In this document: positions 25,941 through 35,970 of the stretch, in pieces
Numbering within the stretch: position 1 is the stretch's first letter
Layout: the number at the start of each line of letters is the position of its first letter
Assembly: GCA_001803635.1 (NCBI GenBank)
Contig: MHDU01000080.1
Coordinates: 1-64,000, forward strand
Direction: 5' to 3'
Source of the DNA: Nitrospirae bacterium GWB2_47_37
Lineage (GTDB): Bacteria; Nitrospirota; Thermodesulfovibrionia; Thermodesulfovibrionales; Dissulfurispiraceae
Length of the DNA: 64,000 nt
The notes under the pieces: model-generated
What the model was told of the DNA's origin: nothing
The model's input: the letters and a program-made list of their open reading frames with translations, nothing else
Databases searched by the model: none
Position numbers and translations under genes: made by a program

Positions 25941-28552
25941 TTGTGCACCTCCAAAAATAAATTCGCGATGTCGTTAATAAGTCCGAGCGTTCCCCTGTAT
26001 CCGATAGTAACCTTATGGTTATTTCCCAGAACCTTATATACAGGGAACCCCATCTGATACAAAGGCGCTCCGAGCCTTTTCGCGGTATCTTCCGCGTGGG
26101 AGTTTGAGATGAGCAGGTCAAAATTGCCCTCTACAGAAAACAGATCTCCCGAATTCACATCGACTATTTCAATTTCCGCGCCCATCTCATCAAGCCAGCT
26201 CGCCGCCTGAAGCGACAAATCGTTCTCCAGCGCGAGACATGCCTTTTTATTGCCGTAATAAAAATGAGCGTCCCTCATCCCGTCTGTTAATATCCGCCTC
26301 TGCCTTTCGTATTTTTCAGGAACCGGCCTGCCGCGCAGCATTGAAAGCGTTTCCATGAGCATATCGGTATCCCTTGATCCCGCAATGCTCTCAAATACCC
26401 TGTATTCCATGCCGAACCTATCTTTCAGCTTCTTGGCGGAAGCCTCCATGCTCGAGCCTATCGCGAGGGTAAATTCCGATTTTGACATCTCGCTGATTTC
26501 ATCAACGCTTGTGCCTCCGGTCGCGATGGGCGACATGCCCTGCCTGCTTCCGTCGAGCGCGGACAGGTCCGGAAGCATTATAGGCTTAAGTCCGAACGAT
26601 TCGATTATATCTCTCAGTTCCGTGAAATCGGCAGGCGTAAGATGCGAGCCTGCAAGCACATTTATCTGTCCTGTTACCGTTTTTGTTCCTGGTTTTTTAA
26701 CAAGGCCGAGCAGAGTTTCTACCGCCTTCGCATATCCGCTCTCAAGCCCCCCTTCATAGTCAGGGGTAGGGATATGAAGAATAGCGCAATGCGTATACTC
26801 TCTCTGAAGCTGCTTTGCAACACTGCTCGCATCATCTCCCTTGACCTCGGAAAGTCCGGATGTCATCACCCCGATGATCTCAGGACTGTTCTTTTCGATA
26901 AATCCTTCGACCGTTCTTGTTATAGTATCCTCGCTTCCCATGACAACATTCTCCGTAAAGAGCTTTGTGGAGGCGAGGGCGATCGGCTCCCTGAAATGCT
27001 TTGTCAGAAGCACCTTTCCCAAAAACGTGCATCCCTGCGCGCCGTGAATGATGGGCAGGGCATTATTAATCCCCTGAAAGGCAATCGCAGCGCCGATGGA
27101 CTGAGAATGCTTCAAAGGGTTGATAAGACAGCTTTCAGCTTTCAGCTTACAGCCTTCAGATTTTTTCTTTTGCTGATTGCTATAAAACTTTATGCCGCTG
27201 TTTATCTGTCCGGCAAGATTTACCAGCCCGTCATATCCCGCGTACGCCGTATGCCTTTCCTGATTCACATCTACAAAAGGATAACCCTCTTTTACTGCGA
27301 GATACTGGTTCCTTCCTCCTGCAACGAGGATATCCGCGTTTCTTTCCTTCAAGAGCCGGAGCAGGTTTTTTGGCGTAGTGTCCTCTACAATAGGCGCATT
27401 CTGCCCCAATATATCTTTCATCTTCTCCTCGTCTTCAAGGCTGCTCTTCTTTGTGCCTATGGCGACGATCTCTATCCCCAAATCCATAAGCGCGGAAATA
27501 AAAGACCAGCTCTTCACGCCGCCTGTATAAAGCACGGCTTTTTTGCCCTGCAGATGTGCATAAGGTATCAGCCTTTCAATTAATTTCTCTTCTTCTCTTG
27601 CGATGAGGTATTCTATGCGTTCGTTAAAGCCGTTCAACCCGTTTAAGCTGTTTAAACTGTTTGAATGGATTAAGCTGTCCGTTATAGCCCTGAGCGCCTT
27701 CGACATCTCTGTCCTTCCGAAGAAAGAAACTTCGATATACGGAATTCCGTATTTCCTTTCCATCTCCCTTGCAATGTTTATCAATGCCCTGCTGCACACG
27801 ACAACATTCAGCTTTGCCCGGTGTGCGTATGTTATCTCCTCAAATGTCGAATCACCGCTTATCCGCGAAAGAACCCTTATTCCGGCCTTCTTAAGCACAG
27901 GCTCAACAAGCCATAGGTCGCCCGCTATGTTGTATTCGCCTATGAGATTGATATAGGGGACTGTCCCGGATTTACGGGCGAGATCATCAACGGTTTTGGG
28001 CGAAGCCGTAGAATCGGGACTGTCCCCTTCAGGAGGCTCGCCCGTTCCTATCGCATAATCGAGCAATACCTCTCCGGCTATTCTGTTGCCGAGATTCTTA
28101 GGGCCGACGAAACCCGGCGCATTCACGGGTATTACCCGAATGCCGAGAGATGTTTCGGCCTTTTTACAGACCGCCTCGAGGTCTTCGCCTATCAGACCGC
28201 TTACGCACGTGGCATGGACAAATATCGCCTTCGGCTTCACCGATTCGTAAGTCCGCAATATCGCGTTATACAGCTTATTTTCAGAGCCGTAGATGATATC
28301 CATCTCGCTTATGTCCGTTGTAAAACCCATCCGATGGAGGCTGCCCTTTGAGGACAGCGTTCCCCTTCCTTCCCATGAATTGCCGCAGCATGCTATAGGG
28401 CCGTGGACGATATGAGCCGCATCGGCTATGGGCTGAAGGACTATCATAGCGCCGTCAAAGGCGCACGATTCCCCGCCCCGTGAACGGCAGACCTTGTCCT
28501 TCTTCTCCGTCCCGCAGCCGTGCTCAAAATATTTATCCAGCCCTGTAGTCAT
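25937..28552 (-). CDS. nifEN: Fused FeMo-cofactor scaffold protein NifE-NifN
   Basis: An 871-residue fusion of the two subunits on which the FeMo-cofactor is matured. Residues 1 to about 460 are NifE, with CAFDGAMIVL, GPIACCGNSWE and HATCVSGLIGEDLEAV. From about 478 it is NifN, starting NPLKHSQSIGAAIAFQGI and GAQGCTFLGKVLLTKHF. Three low-complexity inserts lie in frame: a segment bounded by GGGACTGTCCC repeats (residues about 176-199), a run of S/G-L-N triplets (about 293-310) and a Lys-rich linker from heptanucleotide repeats at the NifE-NifN junction (about 460-475). The inserts avoid the core motifs, so the protein is probably functional. The gene starts 22 bp after nifK. Confidence 0.92.
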   Translation of the reverse strand: MTTGLDKYFEHGCGTEKKDKVCRSRGGESCAFDGAMIVLQPIADAAHIVHGPIACCGNSWEGRGTLSSKGSLHRMGFTTDISEMDIIYGSENKLYNAILRTYESVKPKAIFVHATCVSGLIGEDLEAVCKKAETSLGIRVIPVNAPGFVGPKNLGNRIAGEVLLDYAIGTGEPPEGDSPDSTASPKTVDDLARKSGTVPYINLIGEYNIAGDLWLVEPVLKKAGIRVLSRISGDSTFEEITYAHRAKLNVVVCSRALINIAREMERKYGIPYIEVSFFGRTEMSKALRAITDSLIHSNSLNSLNGLNGFNERIEYLIAREEEKLIERLIPYAHLQGKKAVLYTGGVKSWSFISALMDLGIEIVAIGTKKSSLEDEEKMKDILGQNAPIVEDTTPKNLLRLLKERNADILVAGGRNQYLAVKEGYPFVDVNQERHTAYAGYDGLVNLAGQINSGIKFYSNQQKKKSEGCKLKAESCLINPLKHSQSIGAAIAFQGINNALPIIHGAQGCTFLGKVLLTKHFREPIALASTKLFTENVVMGSEDTITRTVEGFIEKNSPEIIGVMTSGLSEVKGDDASSVAKQLQREYTHCAILHIPTPDYEGGLESGYAKAVETLLGLVKKPGTKTVTGQINVLAGSHLTPADFTELRDIIESFGLKPIMLPDLSALDGSRQGMSPIATGGTSVDEISEMSKSEFTLAIGSSMEASAKKLKDRFGMEYRVFESIAGSRDTDMLMETLSMLRGRPVPEKYERQRRILTDGMRDAHFYYGNKKACLALENDLSLQAASWLDEMGAEIEIVDVNSGDLFSVEGNFDLLISNSHAEDTAKRLGAPLYQMGFPVYKVLGNNHKVTIGYRGTLGLINDIANLFLEVHK
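27130..27157. repeat. Heptanucleotide repeat at the nifE/nifN junction
   Basis: Four 7-bp units on the plus strand: AGCTTTC, AGCTTTC, AGCTTAC, AGCCTTC. They encode the linker that joins NifE to NifN. Confidence 0.8.
27623..27676. repeat. Nine-bp minisatellite inside the NifE part of nifEN
   Basis: Six 9-bp units (GTTAAAGCC, GTTCAACCC, GTTTAAGCT, GTTTAAACT, GTTTGAATG, GATTAAGCT) encode S/G-L/F-N triplets. The same unit type occurs between nifH and nifD. Confidence 0.8.
27956..28027. repeat. GGGACTGTCCC-bounded insert inside the NifE part
   Basis: Direct copies of the self-complementary GGGACTGTCCC lie at 27957-27967 and 28016-28026. They bound an in-frame stretch of about 20 codons that breaks the otherwise conserved NifE sequence before INLIGEYNIAGDLW. 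Confidence 0.6.
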
Positions 28553-28574
28553 TTCGGATCGCTCCTTTTATTTC

Positions 28575-30089
28575 CTACCTGATTACGTCAAAACTCGCAG
28601 TATTAACCGTCTTTCTGTCCATCTCATCGAGGACTGTATTCACAATCGAACTCACGAGGTTCAGCACTCCCTGATAGCCGATTACCGGATACCTGTGGAG
28701 ATGGTGCCTGTCAAAAAGCGGGAAGCCTATTCTGATAAGCGGCGTACCGGTGTCTCTCCAGAGGAACTTCGCGTATGAATTCCCGATTAACAGATCGACC
28801 GGCTCCGTGAATAGTAGAGACCTCAAGTGCCACATATCCTTTCCTGAATAAACCTTGGCCTCTGCGCCGAACGGACTCTCCGCTAGGAGACTCTGCATGT
28901 CTTCCTCGAACTTCTTGTCCCCCATGGAGCAGACGATATGAACGGGAATTCCGCCCATCTCCATCAGGAAACTGACGAGGCCGAGTAGTTGATCGGGATC
29001 TCCGACGAGGGCGAATCTTTTCCCGTGGACATAGGGGTGCGAGTCGACCATCGCATCGACGGCCCTGCCGCGTTCATCTTCTATCTCCTGCGGTATTTTC
29101 TTTCCCGTCAGCTTGCTCACTTGTTCAAAAAAGAAGTCGGTGTTCTTTACTCCTATGGGCGTAAGAACAGCGGTCTTCTGATTCCATTCTTTCCCGATAT
29201 ATTCCATAGTCTTAAGCGTCGAGTATTTCTGAAGCGCAATGGTTGCATCGGCATTAATCGAATCCATCGCGTCTTTTAGCGGAGTGCCGCCGGGATAGAG
29301 CTTGTACTCGCCTGTATTCGGTGAATCGAAGATCGCGCTAGCATCCGACAGAAGCGTAAAATCCACGCCCATCATCGCCAGCAGCCTCTTTATCTCATGG
29401 TAATCGCCGGTGTATGTATCGAATCCCATGATGACATTGATCTTTCCATTAGGTTCTCCCTTCCTGCCTGTGGTGATGGAAGAGAGGATACCTTTCATCA
29501 TATTGTCGTAGCCGTTAATGTATGAGCCGACAAAGCTCGGTGTATGAGCAAAGGGGACCGGCAGATCCTTTGGTATAAGATCTTTTTCCTTTGCGGTCCT
29601 TATGTAGGCGTTCAGGTCGTCTCCGATCACCTCGGCCATGCAGGTCGTGCATACCGCGAGCATCTTCGGATGATAAAGGGTATAGGCGTTTTCGAGCCCT
29701 TCGAGCATGTTGTTCAGCCCGCCGAAGACCGCTGCATCCTCTGTCATAGAGGTCGATATGGCCGCCAAAGGCTCCTTGAAATGCCTGTTCAGATGGCTTC
29801 TGAAGTAGGCCACGCAGCCCTGCGCGCCCTGAACAAAGGGCATAGTTCCTTCAAAACCCGACGAACAGAAGATAGCGCCGAGCGGCTGACAGGCCTTGGC
29901 CGGGTTGATCTTTATATTCTTCCGGGCAAAGTTCTTTTCCTGATACTCTTCAGTCTTCGTCCATTCGGCGATCTCCTTCACCTTTTCCTTCGGCCATGGG
30001 TCTTCGAACTCTCTCTTATTTTCGAACTGGTCCAGATATTCCTGCTCCTGGAAGAGTTCGTTATGATCTTTGATCCTTATCGTTTTCAT
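28575..30089 (-). CDS. nifK: Nitrogenase molybdenum-iron protein beta chain NifK
   Basis: A 504-residue subunit of dinitrogenase. The P-cluster ligands correspond to Cys67, Cys92 and Cys150 ([28 protein letters not shown]). The start at 30089 ([13 protein letters not shown]) follows a GGAGGAA ribosome site and overlaps the nifD stop as ATGA. A longer frame upstream would lie inside nifD and is rejected. The length is like that of the NifK forms with an extended N-terminus. Confidence 0.97.
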   Translation of the reverse strand: MKTIRIKDHNELFQEQEYLDQFENKREFEDPWPKEKVKEIAEWTKTEEYQEKNFARKNIKINPAKACQPLGAIFCSSGFEGTMPFVQGAQGCVAYFRSHLNRHFKEPLAAISTSMTEDAAVFGGLNNMLEGLENAYTLYHPKMLAVCTTCMAEVIGDDLNAYIRTAKEKDLIPKDLPVPFAHTPSFVGSYINGYDNMMKGILSSITTGRKGEPNGKINVIMGFDTYTGDYHEIKRLLAMMGVDFTLLSDASAIFDSPNTGEYKLYPGGTPLKDAMDSINADATIALQKYSTLKTMEYIGKEWNQKTAVLTPIGVKNTDFFFEQVSKLTGKKIPQEIEDERGRAVDAMVDSHPYVHGKRFALVGDPDQLLGLVSFLMEMGGIPVHIVCSMGDKKFEEDMQSLLAESPFGAEAKVYSGKDMWHLRSLLFTEPVDLLIGNSYAKFLWRDTGTPLIRIGFPLFDRHHLHRYPVIGYQGVLNLVSSIVNTVLDEMDRKTVNTASFDVIR

Positions 30090-31513
30090 TTCTTCCTCCG
30101 TATCAAATTCCACGACGGGTTGTTGACCGTCATGTCCATATCCCTTGCGAATACAGGGAACCCGTCGAAGCCGTGGTAAGGCCCCGAGTAATCCCATGAA
30201 TGCATCTGGCGGAACGGCACGCCCATCTTGTGATAGGAATATTTTTCCTTTATGCCTGCGCCCACCATATCGGGTTTCATTCTCCTCGTGAATTCCTCCA
30301 ATTCATAAAGGGTGGCGTCATCCATGATTACAGCGCCCTCTTTCATCACAGGATAGGTCCTGTTGTAGTCATCGTTGTGACCGAATTCATATCCGGAAGC
30401 GATTATCTCCATTCCAAGGTCTTCATAAGCGCCGACGGTATGCCGGGGCCTCAGTCCTCCGACATAGAGCATCACCTTCTTGCCTTCGAGTTTCGGCTTG
30501 TACCGCTCAACCACCGCATCCATCATCGGCTTGTATTTTTCGATCACCTTCTCGGCCTTCTCCTTGATGTTATCATCAAAATGTGAGGCGATCTTTCTTA
30601 TGCTCTGATATATCTTGGTGGGGCCGAAGAAGTTGAACTCCTCCCATGGTATGCCGTACTCCTCTTCCATATGCCTGCATATATAGTTCATGGATCGATA
30701 GCAATGGATCAGGTTCAGCTTTGCCTTCGTGGCTATGCCGAGTTCATTGACGGATGCATCACCTGTCCACTGCGCGATTACCCTGAGGCCCATTTCTTCC
30801 AGCATCTTTCTCGAAGCCCAGGCGTCGCCTCCTATGTTGTAATCGCCGATGAGCGCCACGTCGTAGGGAGTCGATTTTTCGAGCTTCCCCTTGCCTAAAA
30901 CATAGTCCCTGATAGTGTCATTCGCTATGTGATGGCCGAGGGACTGGCTCACTCCCCTGAAGCCCTCGCAGCGGACAGGAACTATCGGGATACCGAATTC
31001 CTTCTCCACCCTCTTAGATACCGCCTCGATATCATCCCCGATAAGGCCTACCGGGCATTCGGAAAGGATTCCGATACCCTTTGCCAGAGGAAAGAGCTCT
31101 TTCAGTTCATGGAGCGCCGCATCGAGTCCCTTATCACCTCCATAGACAATGTCCTTCTCCTGAAAATCCGTGGTTATATGCATCGTGCCGAAGGTGTCTA
31201 CACCCGTTATTCCGTTGTAATAATTTCTCCTCGCCCACCAACTGTACTGTCCGCATCCGACCGGGCCGTGGCTGACGGTTATCTGGTCCTTCACCGGACC
31301 CCAGACAACACCCTTGGCGCCTGCGTATGCGCAGCCCCGGACAGTCATAACGCCGGGCCGGGATTTTGTATTCGCCTTTACCTTACAGGTGCTGCACTGT
31401 CCGGTAGGATCATTGGCGGCCAGGTGCTTTGCTCTCTCCTTTTTAGTCTTTTCAGGATAGGCCTCCAGAATTTCCTCTATCATCTTCTGTGTGTCTTTAA
31501 TTGCCGTGCTCAT
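30086..31513 (-). CDS. nifD: Nitrogenase molybdenum-iron protein alpha chain NifD
   Basis: A 475-residue dinitrogenase subunit. P-cluster ligands are Cys61, Cys87 and Cys153 ([33 protein letters not shown]). The FeMo-cofactor ligands are Cys271 ([11 protein letters not shown]) and His438 ([14 protein letters not shown]). Features such as [16 protein letters not shown] identify the molybdenum type, not the vanadium or iron-only type. It is coupled to nifK by a 4-bp overlap and separated from nifH by 59 bp that hold a 9-bp repeat. Confidence 0.98.
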   Translation of the reverse strand: MSTAIKDTQKMIEEILEAYPEKTKKERAKHLAANDPTGQCSTCKVKANTKSRPGVMTVRGCAYAGAKGVVWGPVKDQITVSHGPVGCGQYSWWARRNYYNGITGVDTFGTMHITTDFQEKDIVYGGDKGLDAALHELKELFPLAKGIGILSECPVGLIGDDIEAVSKRVEKEFGIPIVPVRCEGFRGVSQSLGHHIANDTIRDYVLGKGKLEKSTPYDVALIGDYNIGGDAWASRKMLEEMGLRVIAQWTGDASVNELGIATKAKLNLIHCYRSMNYICRHMEEEYGIPWEEFNFFGPTKIYQSIRKIASHFDDNIKEKAEKVIEKYKPMMDAVVERYKPKLEGKKVMLYVGGLRPRHTVGAYEDLGMEIIASGYEFGHNDDYNRTYPVMKEGAVIMDDATLYELEEFTRRMKPDMVGAGIKEKYSYHKMGVPFRQMHSWDYSGPYHGFDGFPVFARDMDMTVNNPSWNLIRRKK

Positions 31514-31532
31514 CGTTCCTCCTTTAATAACA

Positions 31533-31568
31533 GTTCGAACCGTTTAAACTGCTTGAACTGTTTAAACT
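31533..31568. repeat. Nine-bp minisatellite between nifH and nifD
   Basis: Four units (GTTCGAACC, GTTTAAACT, GCTTGAACT, GTTTAAACT) in the intergenic space, of the same family as the insert in nifEN. Confidence 0.8.
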
Positions 31569-31572
31569 GTTT

Positions 31573-32427
<855 letters not shown>

Positions 32428-32450
32428 TCAAAAATTTTAATTCTTAATAA

Positions 32451-32467
32451 AGCAATCGCCGTGCCGG
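32451..32467 (-). promoter_or_regulatory. Sigma-54 promoter of nifH
   Basis: The minus strand reads CCGGCACGGCGATTGCT, close to the CTGGCACGGCCTTTGCA of classical nifH promoters. GG-N10-GC spacing is exact. The predicted start is near 32441, about 25 nt before the ATG. Confidence 0.85.
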
Positions 32468-32523
32468 CTCGGATAATCGTTGATTTTCAACGGAACGGCG
32501 CACGAACATTTTTTCGCCATAAG

Positions 32524-32553
32524 ACATTTGTGTATCATCTACTACAAAATTGT
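32524..32553. promoter_or_regulatory. NifA-type upstream activator site of nifH (20-bp spacing)
   Basis: TGT-N10-ACA occupies 32531-32546. Each half extends into an ACA-N4-TGT module (ACATTTGTGT and ACAAAATTGT), 20 bp apart centre to centre. The site is centred 86 bp from the -12 GC. Confidence 0.8.
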
Positions 32554-32577
32554 TTATCATATTCAATCTCGAAGGGT

Positions 32578-32605
32578 TTGATAAACCGCCTGTTAGTGCT
32601 ATACT
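32578..32605 (+). promoter_or_regulatory. Sigma-70-like promoter of the secreted repeat-protein gene
   Basis: TTGATA, a 16-bp spacer and TATACT precede the gene at 32638. It is divergent from the nifH promoter and lies just beyond the NifA-type site. Confidence 0.5.
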
Positions 32606-32637
32606 TAAAACAAAATCTAAAAACATGGAGGAAAAAA

Positions 32638-33051
32638 ATGAAAAGACTTTTGGTATGTTTATCCGTAGCCTTTGGACTGCTCATGATCCAAACGCCTCAA
32701 GGCATTGCGGCGGAACGGCCCGCTCCGAAAGAGAAGGCCGGAAAGCGCATGGAGAAGAAGGGTGAGATGAGGGAGCATCGCGGCGACATGATGGAGAAGA
32801 AGGGTGAGCAGAGGGGAAAAAGAGGAGAGATGCTTGAACAGAAGGGTGAAATGCTTCAAGAAAGATCGGAAAAAATGAGAGAGGCCGGACACGAAAAGGC
32901 CGCTGAAAAGATGGAAAGGACCGGCGAGAAAATGGAGCGCAGAGGGGAAATGATGCAGAAGCAGGGCGACATGATGGAGAATAAAGGCGAGCGTATGCAA
33001 AAGCAGGGAGATCGCATGCAGAAAAAAGGCGATAGAATGCAGAGGAAATAA
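32638..33051 (+). CDS. Exported Lys/Glu/Met/Arg-rich repeat protein
   Basis: A 137-residue protein with a signal peptide (about residues 1-24, ending GIAAE). About a dozen degenerate units of the form M-x-K/R-K/Q-G-E/D-x-M then form a highly charged, helix-prone chain, probably a coiled coil. It has no cysteines or recognisable domain after the signal. A GGAGG site precedes the ATG at 32638; a longer open frame upstream crosses the nifH regulatory region and is rejected. Function unknown. It is divergent from nifH. Confidence 0.7.
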   Translation: MKRLLVCLSVAFGLLMIQTPQGIAAERPAPKEKAGKRMEKKGEMREHRGDMMEKKGEQRGKRGEMLEQKGEMLQERSEKMREAGHEKAAEKMERTGEKMERRGEMMQKQGDMMENKGERMQKQGDRMQKKGDRMQRK

Positions 33052-33064
33052 AAACCTGATTTCT

Positions 33065-33100
33065 AAAAAGCCCCGATTTTTATCGGGGCTTTTTGTTTTT
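33065..33100 (+). terminator. Intrinsic terminator after the repeat-protein gene
   Basis: AAAAAGCCCCGAT pairs with ATCGGGGCTTTTT around a 4-nt T loop, followed by a T-rich tract. Confidence 0.9.
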
Positions 33101-33121
33101 TAGTTCTGTTATAATCCTCTC

Positions 33122-34393
33122 ATGCGTTTTATTGCGGACCTCCACATCCACTCGAAATATTCACGGGCGACCAGCAAGGAAATGTCTCCTGAAAGCATAT
33201 GGAAATGGGCGCAGATCAAAGGCATTTCCGTAATAGGAACGGGAGACTTCACCCATCCCCAATGGTTCAAGGAGCTTAATGAAAAACTCCAATCAGCCGG
33301 CAACGGGCTCTTCAGACTCAAAAAAGACCTTCAGGCGGATGATATTCCCGAATCGTGCAAAGCCGATGTCTCTTTCATTCTCACCGCCGAGATAAGCTGT
33401 ATCTACAGTAAAAACGGAAAGACAAGAAAGATACACTCGATATTGTTCGTGCCTGATTTCACAAGCGCGGCAAAGATAAACATTGCGCTCGCAAAGATAG
33501 GGAATCTCAATTCGGACGGAAGACCTATATTAGGCCTCGACGCAAAAGAGCTTTTGAAAATTGTTCTTAACGAAGCGCCCGACGGCATGCTCGTTCCAGC
33601 CCATGCGTGGACTCCTCATTTTTCGATATTCGGCGCCGAATCGGGATTTGATTCTTTTGAAGAGTGTTTTGAAGATTTGACTCCTCATATCTATGCGATA
33701 GAGACGGGACTTTCGTCAGATCCGCTAATGAACTGGAGACTTTCGGCTCTCGATAAAATAACTCTCATCTCCAACTCGGACGCGCACTCTCCGGCCAAGA
33801 TAGGACGCGAGGCGAATATATTCGATACGGATATTTCGTATAAAGCAATGATGGAAGCGATAAAGACAAGAGAGGGATTTACAGGAACCATAGAATTTTT
33901 TCCCGAAGAGGGAAAATATCATTATGACGGCCACAGGACATGCGGCATAAGCCTGACGCCCCAAGAGACCTTAAAGCATAACTATCTCTGCCCGGTTTGC
34001 GGCAAGAGGGTTACAGTCGGCGTAATGCACAGGGTAGATAAACTCGCAGACAGAAAAGAAGGCTTTAAGCCCAAGGGTTCTCCGTCTTTCCATTCCATCA
34101 TCCCTCTGCCTGAAATTATCTCGGAGGTTTTGAAAGTCGGCGCAAGCAGCAAGGCGGTGGATAAAGAATACCAAAATCTCCTTAATAAATTAGGGAACGA
34201 ATTCAAGATACTCATGGACGTACCGCTTAAAGATATAGGCCACGCGAGTTCGGCGCTTATGAAAGAGGCGATATTCCGCATGCGCGAAGGCAAAGTGCAT
34301 ATCGCGCCCGGATATGACGGAGAATACGGAAAGATTAAGATATTCGAGGCGGTCGAGAGAAAAGAGATCAAAGGGCAGTCAATGCTGTTTTAA
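33122..34393 (+). CDS. Endonuclease Q family PHP-domain nuclease
   Basis: A 423-residue protein of the family formerly TIGR00375, now endonuclease Q, which nicks DNA 5' of deaminated bases such as uracil and hypoxanthine. The N-terminal PHP metal site includes ADLHIHSKYS, TGDFTHPQW, PAHAWTPHFSIFG and SNSDAHSPAKIGRE. A zinc-finger-like CPVCGKRV follows GKYHYDGHRTCG. It is followed at 9 bp by a PIF1-type helicase and then a UvrD-type helicase. The family was characterised mainly in Archaea and some Bacteria. Confidence 0.88.
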   Translation: MRFIADLHIHSKYSRATSKEMSPESIWKWAQIKGISVIGTGDFTHPQWFKELNEKLQSAGNGLFRLKKDLQADDIPESCKADVSFILTAEISCIYSKNGKTRKIHSILFVPDFTSAAKINIALAKIGNLNSDGRPILGLDAKELLKIVLNEAPDGMLVPAHAWTPHFSIFGAESGFDSFEECFEDLTPHIYAIETGLSSDPLMNWRLSALDKITLISNSDAHSPAKIGREANIFDTDISYKAMMEAIKTREGFTGTIEFFPEEGKYHYDGHRTCGISLTPQETLKHNYLCPVCGKRVTVGVMHRVDKLADRKEGFKPKGSPSFHSIIPLPEIISEVLKVGASSKAVDKEYQNLLNKLGNEFKILMDVPLKDIGHASSALMKEAIFRMREGKVHIAPGYDGEYGKIKIFEAVERKEIKGQSMLF

Positions 34394-34402
34394 GTATGTA
34401 AT

Positions 34403-35968
34403 ATGAAAAACCTAACCGCTTCCTCCATTGACCTTAATCCGCAATTCCTCCATGCCCTCCAAATAATGGAGGAGACCGATAAAAATGTCTTCATCACCGG
34501 CAGGGCAGGCACGGGCAAGTCAACGCTCCTTCAGCATTTCAGGAATACTACAAAGAAAAATATCGCGGTGCTTGCGCCCACAGGAGTTGCAGCGGTAAAT
34601 GTGAAGGGCCAGACCGTCCATTCATTTTTCGGCTTTAAGCCGGATATCACTCTCGATATGGTGAGTGGGATACGCCCGAGAGACAAGACGATTTACAAAA
34701 AGCTCGACGCCATTGTGATTGACGAGGTCTCTATGGTGCGCGCCGACCTCATGGACTGCATCGCCGGATTCCTACGCATTCATGGAAAGAACAAGTCCCT
34801 GCCTTTCGGAGGCATCCAGATGATATTCATCGGAGACCTTTACCAGTTGCCTCCTGTTGTTACATCACGGGATAAGACGCTGTTCGAAGGCCTTTACAAG
34901 AGCCCTTACTTCTTTGACGCGATGGTTTTCGACATCGGTTTTGACATGCAGTTCATCGAGCTTGAAAAGGTCTATCGCCAGAGGGATGACAAATTTCTGA
35001 ACATCCTCAATGCCATCAGAAACAATACTGCAACAGACGATGACATAGCCGCGATCAATGCGCGGCATATGCCGGACTTCCATGATGACAAGGGCTTTTA
35101 TATTTATCTCACCACAACAAACGATCTTGCCGACTCCATAAATATAAGACGGCTCGCAGATCTCAAAGGTAAAGAGTACCGCTATCACGGCTTGGTCGAG
35201 GGGGACTTTAATGCGAAAGATCTCCCCACAGGCCTTGACATAACGATTAAAAGCGGAGCGCAGGTTATGCTCCTGAATAACGACTCTATGGGGCGGTGGA
35301 TAAACGGAAGCATCGGCAGGATTACGGGCATCAAAAAGAGCAAGGACGCGCCTGATATTATCCGCATAAAGCTTCAGGATGGAGAGACAGTAGATGTCGA
35401 GCCTTATACATGGGGGATGTATGAATTCCATTACGACAAGAATGCCGGCACGGTCATATCGGATGTTATCGGCACATTCACGCAGTATCCCCTCAAGCTC
35501 GCGTGGGCGGTCACCATTCACAAAGGGCAGGGCATGACCTTTGAAAGGATAATAATAGACATCGGCAGGGGAACATTCTCTCACGGCCAGATCTATGTAG
35601 CCCTCAGCCGATGCACCACACTTGAGGGCATTGTCCTTAAAAAGCTGATTGCAAAAAAACATATCTTTATGGACTGGCGCGTCGTGGATTTTGTTACGAA
35701 ATACCAGTATAAACAGGCGCAGAAGAATCTGCCGCCCGATGAAAAACTTTCCATAATAGAAAAGGCCATAAAGGATAAAAGGCCGCTCGAAATTGTGTAT
35801 CTCAAGACAAAGGACGAAAAATCACGAAGGACAATCCTGCCCTCGTTCGTCGGAGAGCTTGAATATCAGGGAAGAAAGTTCACCGGCGTTCAGGCGTTCT
35901 GCACCGCGCGGAAGGACAACAGGGTTTTCCATATCGAGAGAATACTTGAGATAAAGGCGGTTGAGTAG
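34403..35968 (+). CDS. PIF1-like helicase with C-terminal WYL domain
   Basis: A 521-residue SF1B helicase. Walker A is GRAGTGKST (about residues 33-41), Walker B is IVIDEVSMV, the Q-rich motif is GDLYQLPPVV, and the C-terminal motif is LAWAVTIHKGQGMTFE. After about residue 450 there is a WYL-like domain (RPLEIVYLK, then IERILEI at the end). WYL domains usually bind ligands or nucleic acid in transcription regulators, so its place on a helicase is unusual. It lies between EndoQ and a UvrD-like gene, suggesting repair of damaged or structured DNA. Confidence 0.85.
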   Translation: MKNLTASSIDLNPQFLHALQIMEETDKNVFITGRAGTGKSTLLQHFRNTTKKNIAVLAPTGVAAVNVKGQTVHSFFGFKPDITLDMVSGIRPRDKTIYKKLDAIVIDEVSMVRADLMDCIAGFLRIHGKNKSLPFGGIQMIFIGDLYQLPPVVTSRDKTLFEGLYKSPYFFDAMVFDIGFDMQFIELEKVYRQRDDKFLNILNAIRNNTATDDDIAAINARHMPDFHDDKGFYIYLTTTNDLADSINIRRLADLKGKEYRYHGLVEGDFNAKDLPTGLDITIKSGAQVMLLNNDSMGRWINGSIGRITGIKKSKDAPDIIRIKLQDGETVDVEPYTWGMYEFHYDKNAGTVISDVIGTFTQYPLKLAWAVTIHKGQGMTFERIIIDIGRGTFSHGQIYVALSRCTTLEGIVLKKLIAKKHIFMDWRVVDFVTKYQYKQAQKNLPPDEKLSIIEKAIKDKRPLEIVYLKTKDEKSRRTILPSFVGELEYQGRKFTGVQAFCTARKDNRVFHIERILEIKAVE

Positions 35969-35970
35969 CG

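Noticed and set aside
30090-30197. A 36-codon N-terminal extension of nifK
   Set aside because: It lies wholly inside nifD in another frame and lacks a ribosome site. The ATG at 30089 has a GGAGGAA site and overlaps the nifD stop.
32461-32637. Upstream extension of the secreted repeat protein
   Set aside because: It crosses the nifH promoter and activator site. The ATG at 32638 follows GGAGG and gives a clean signal peptide.
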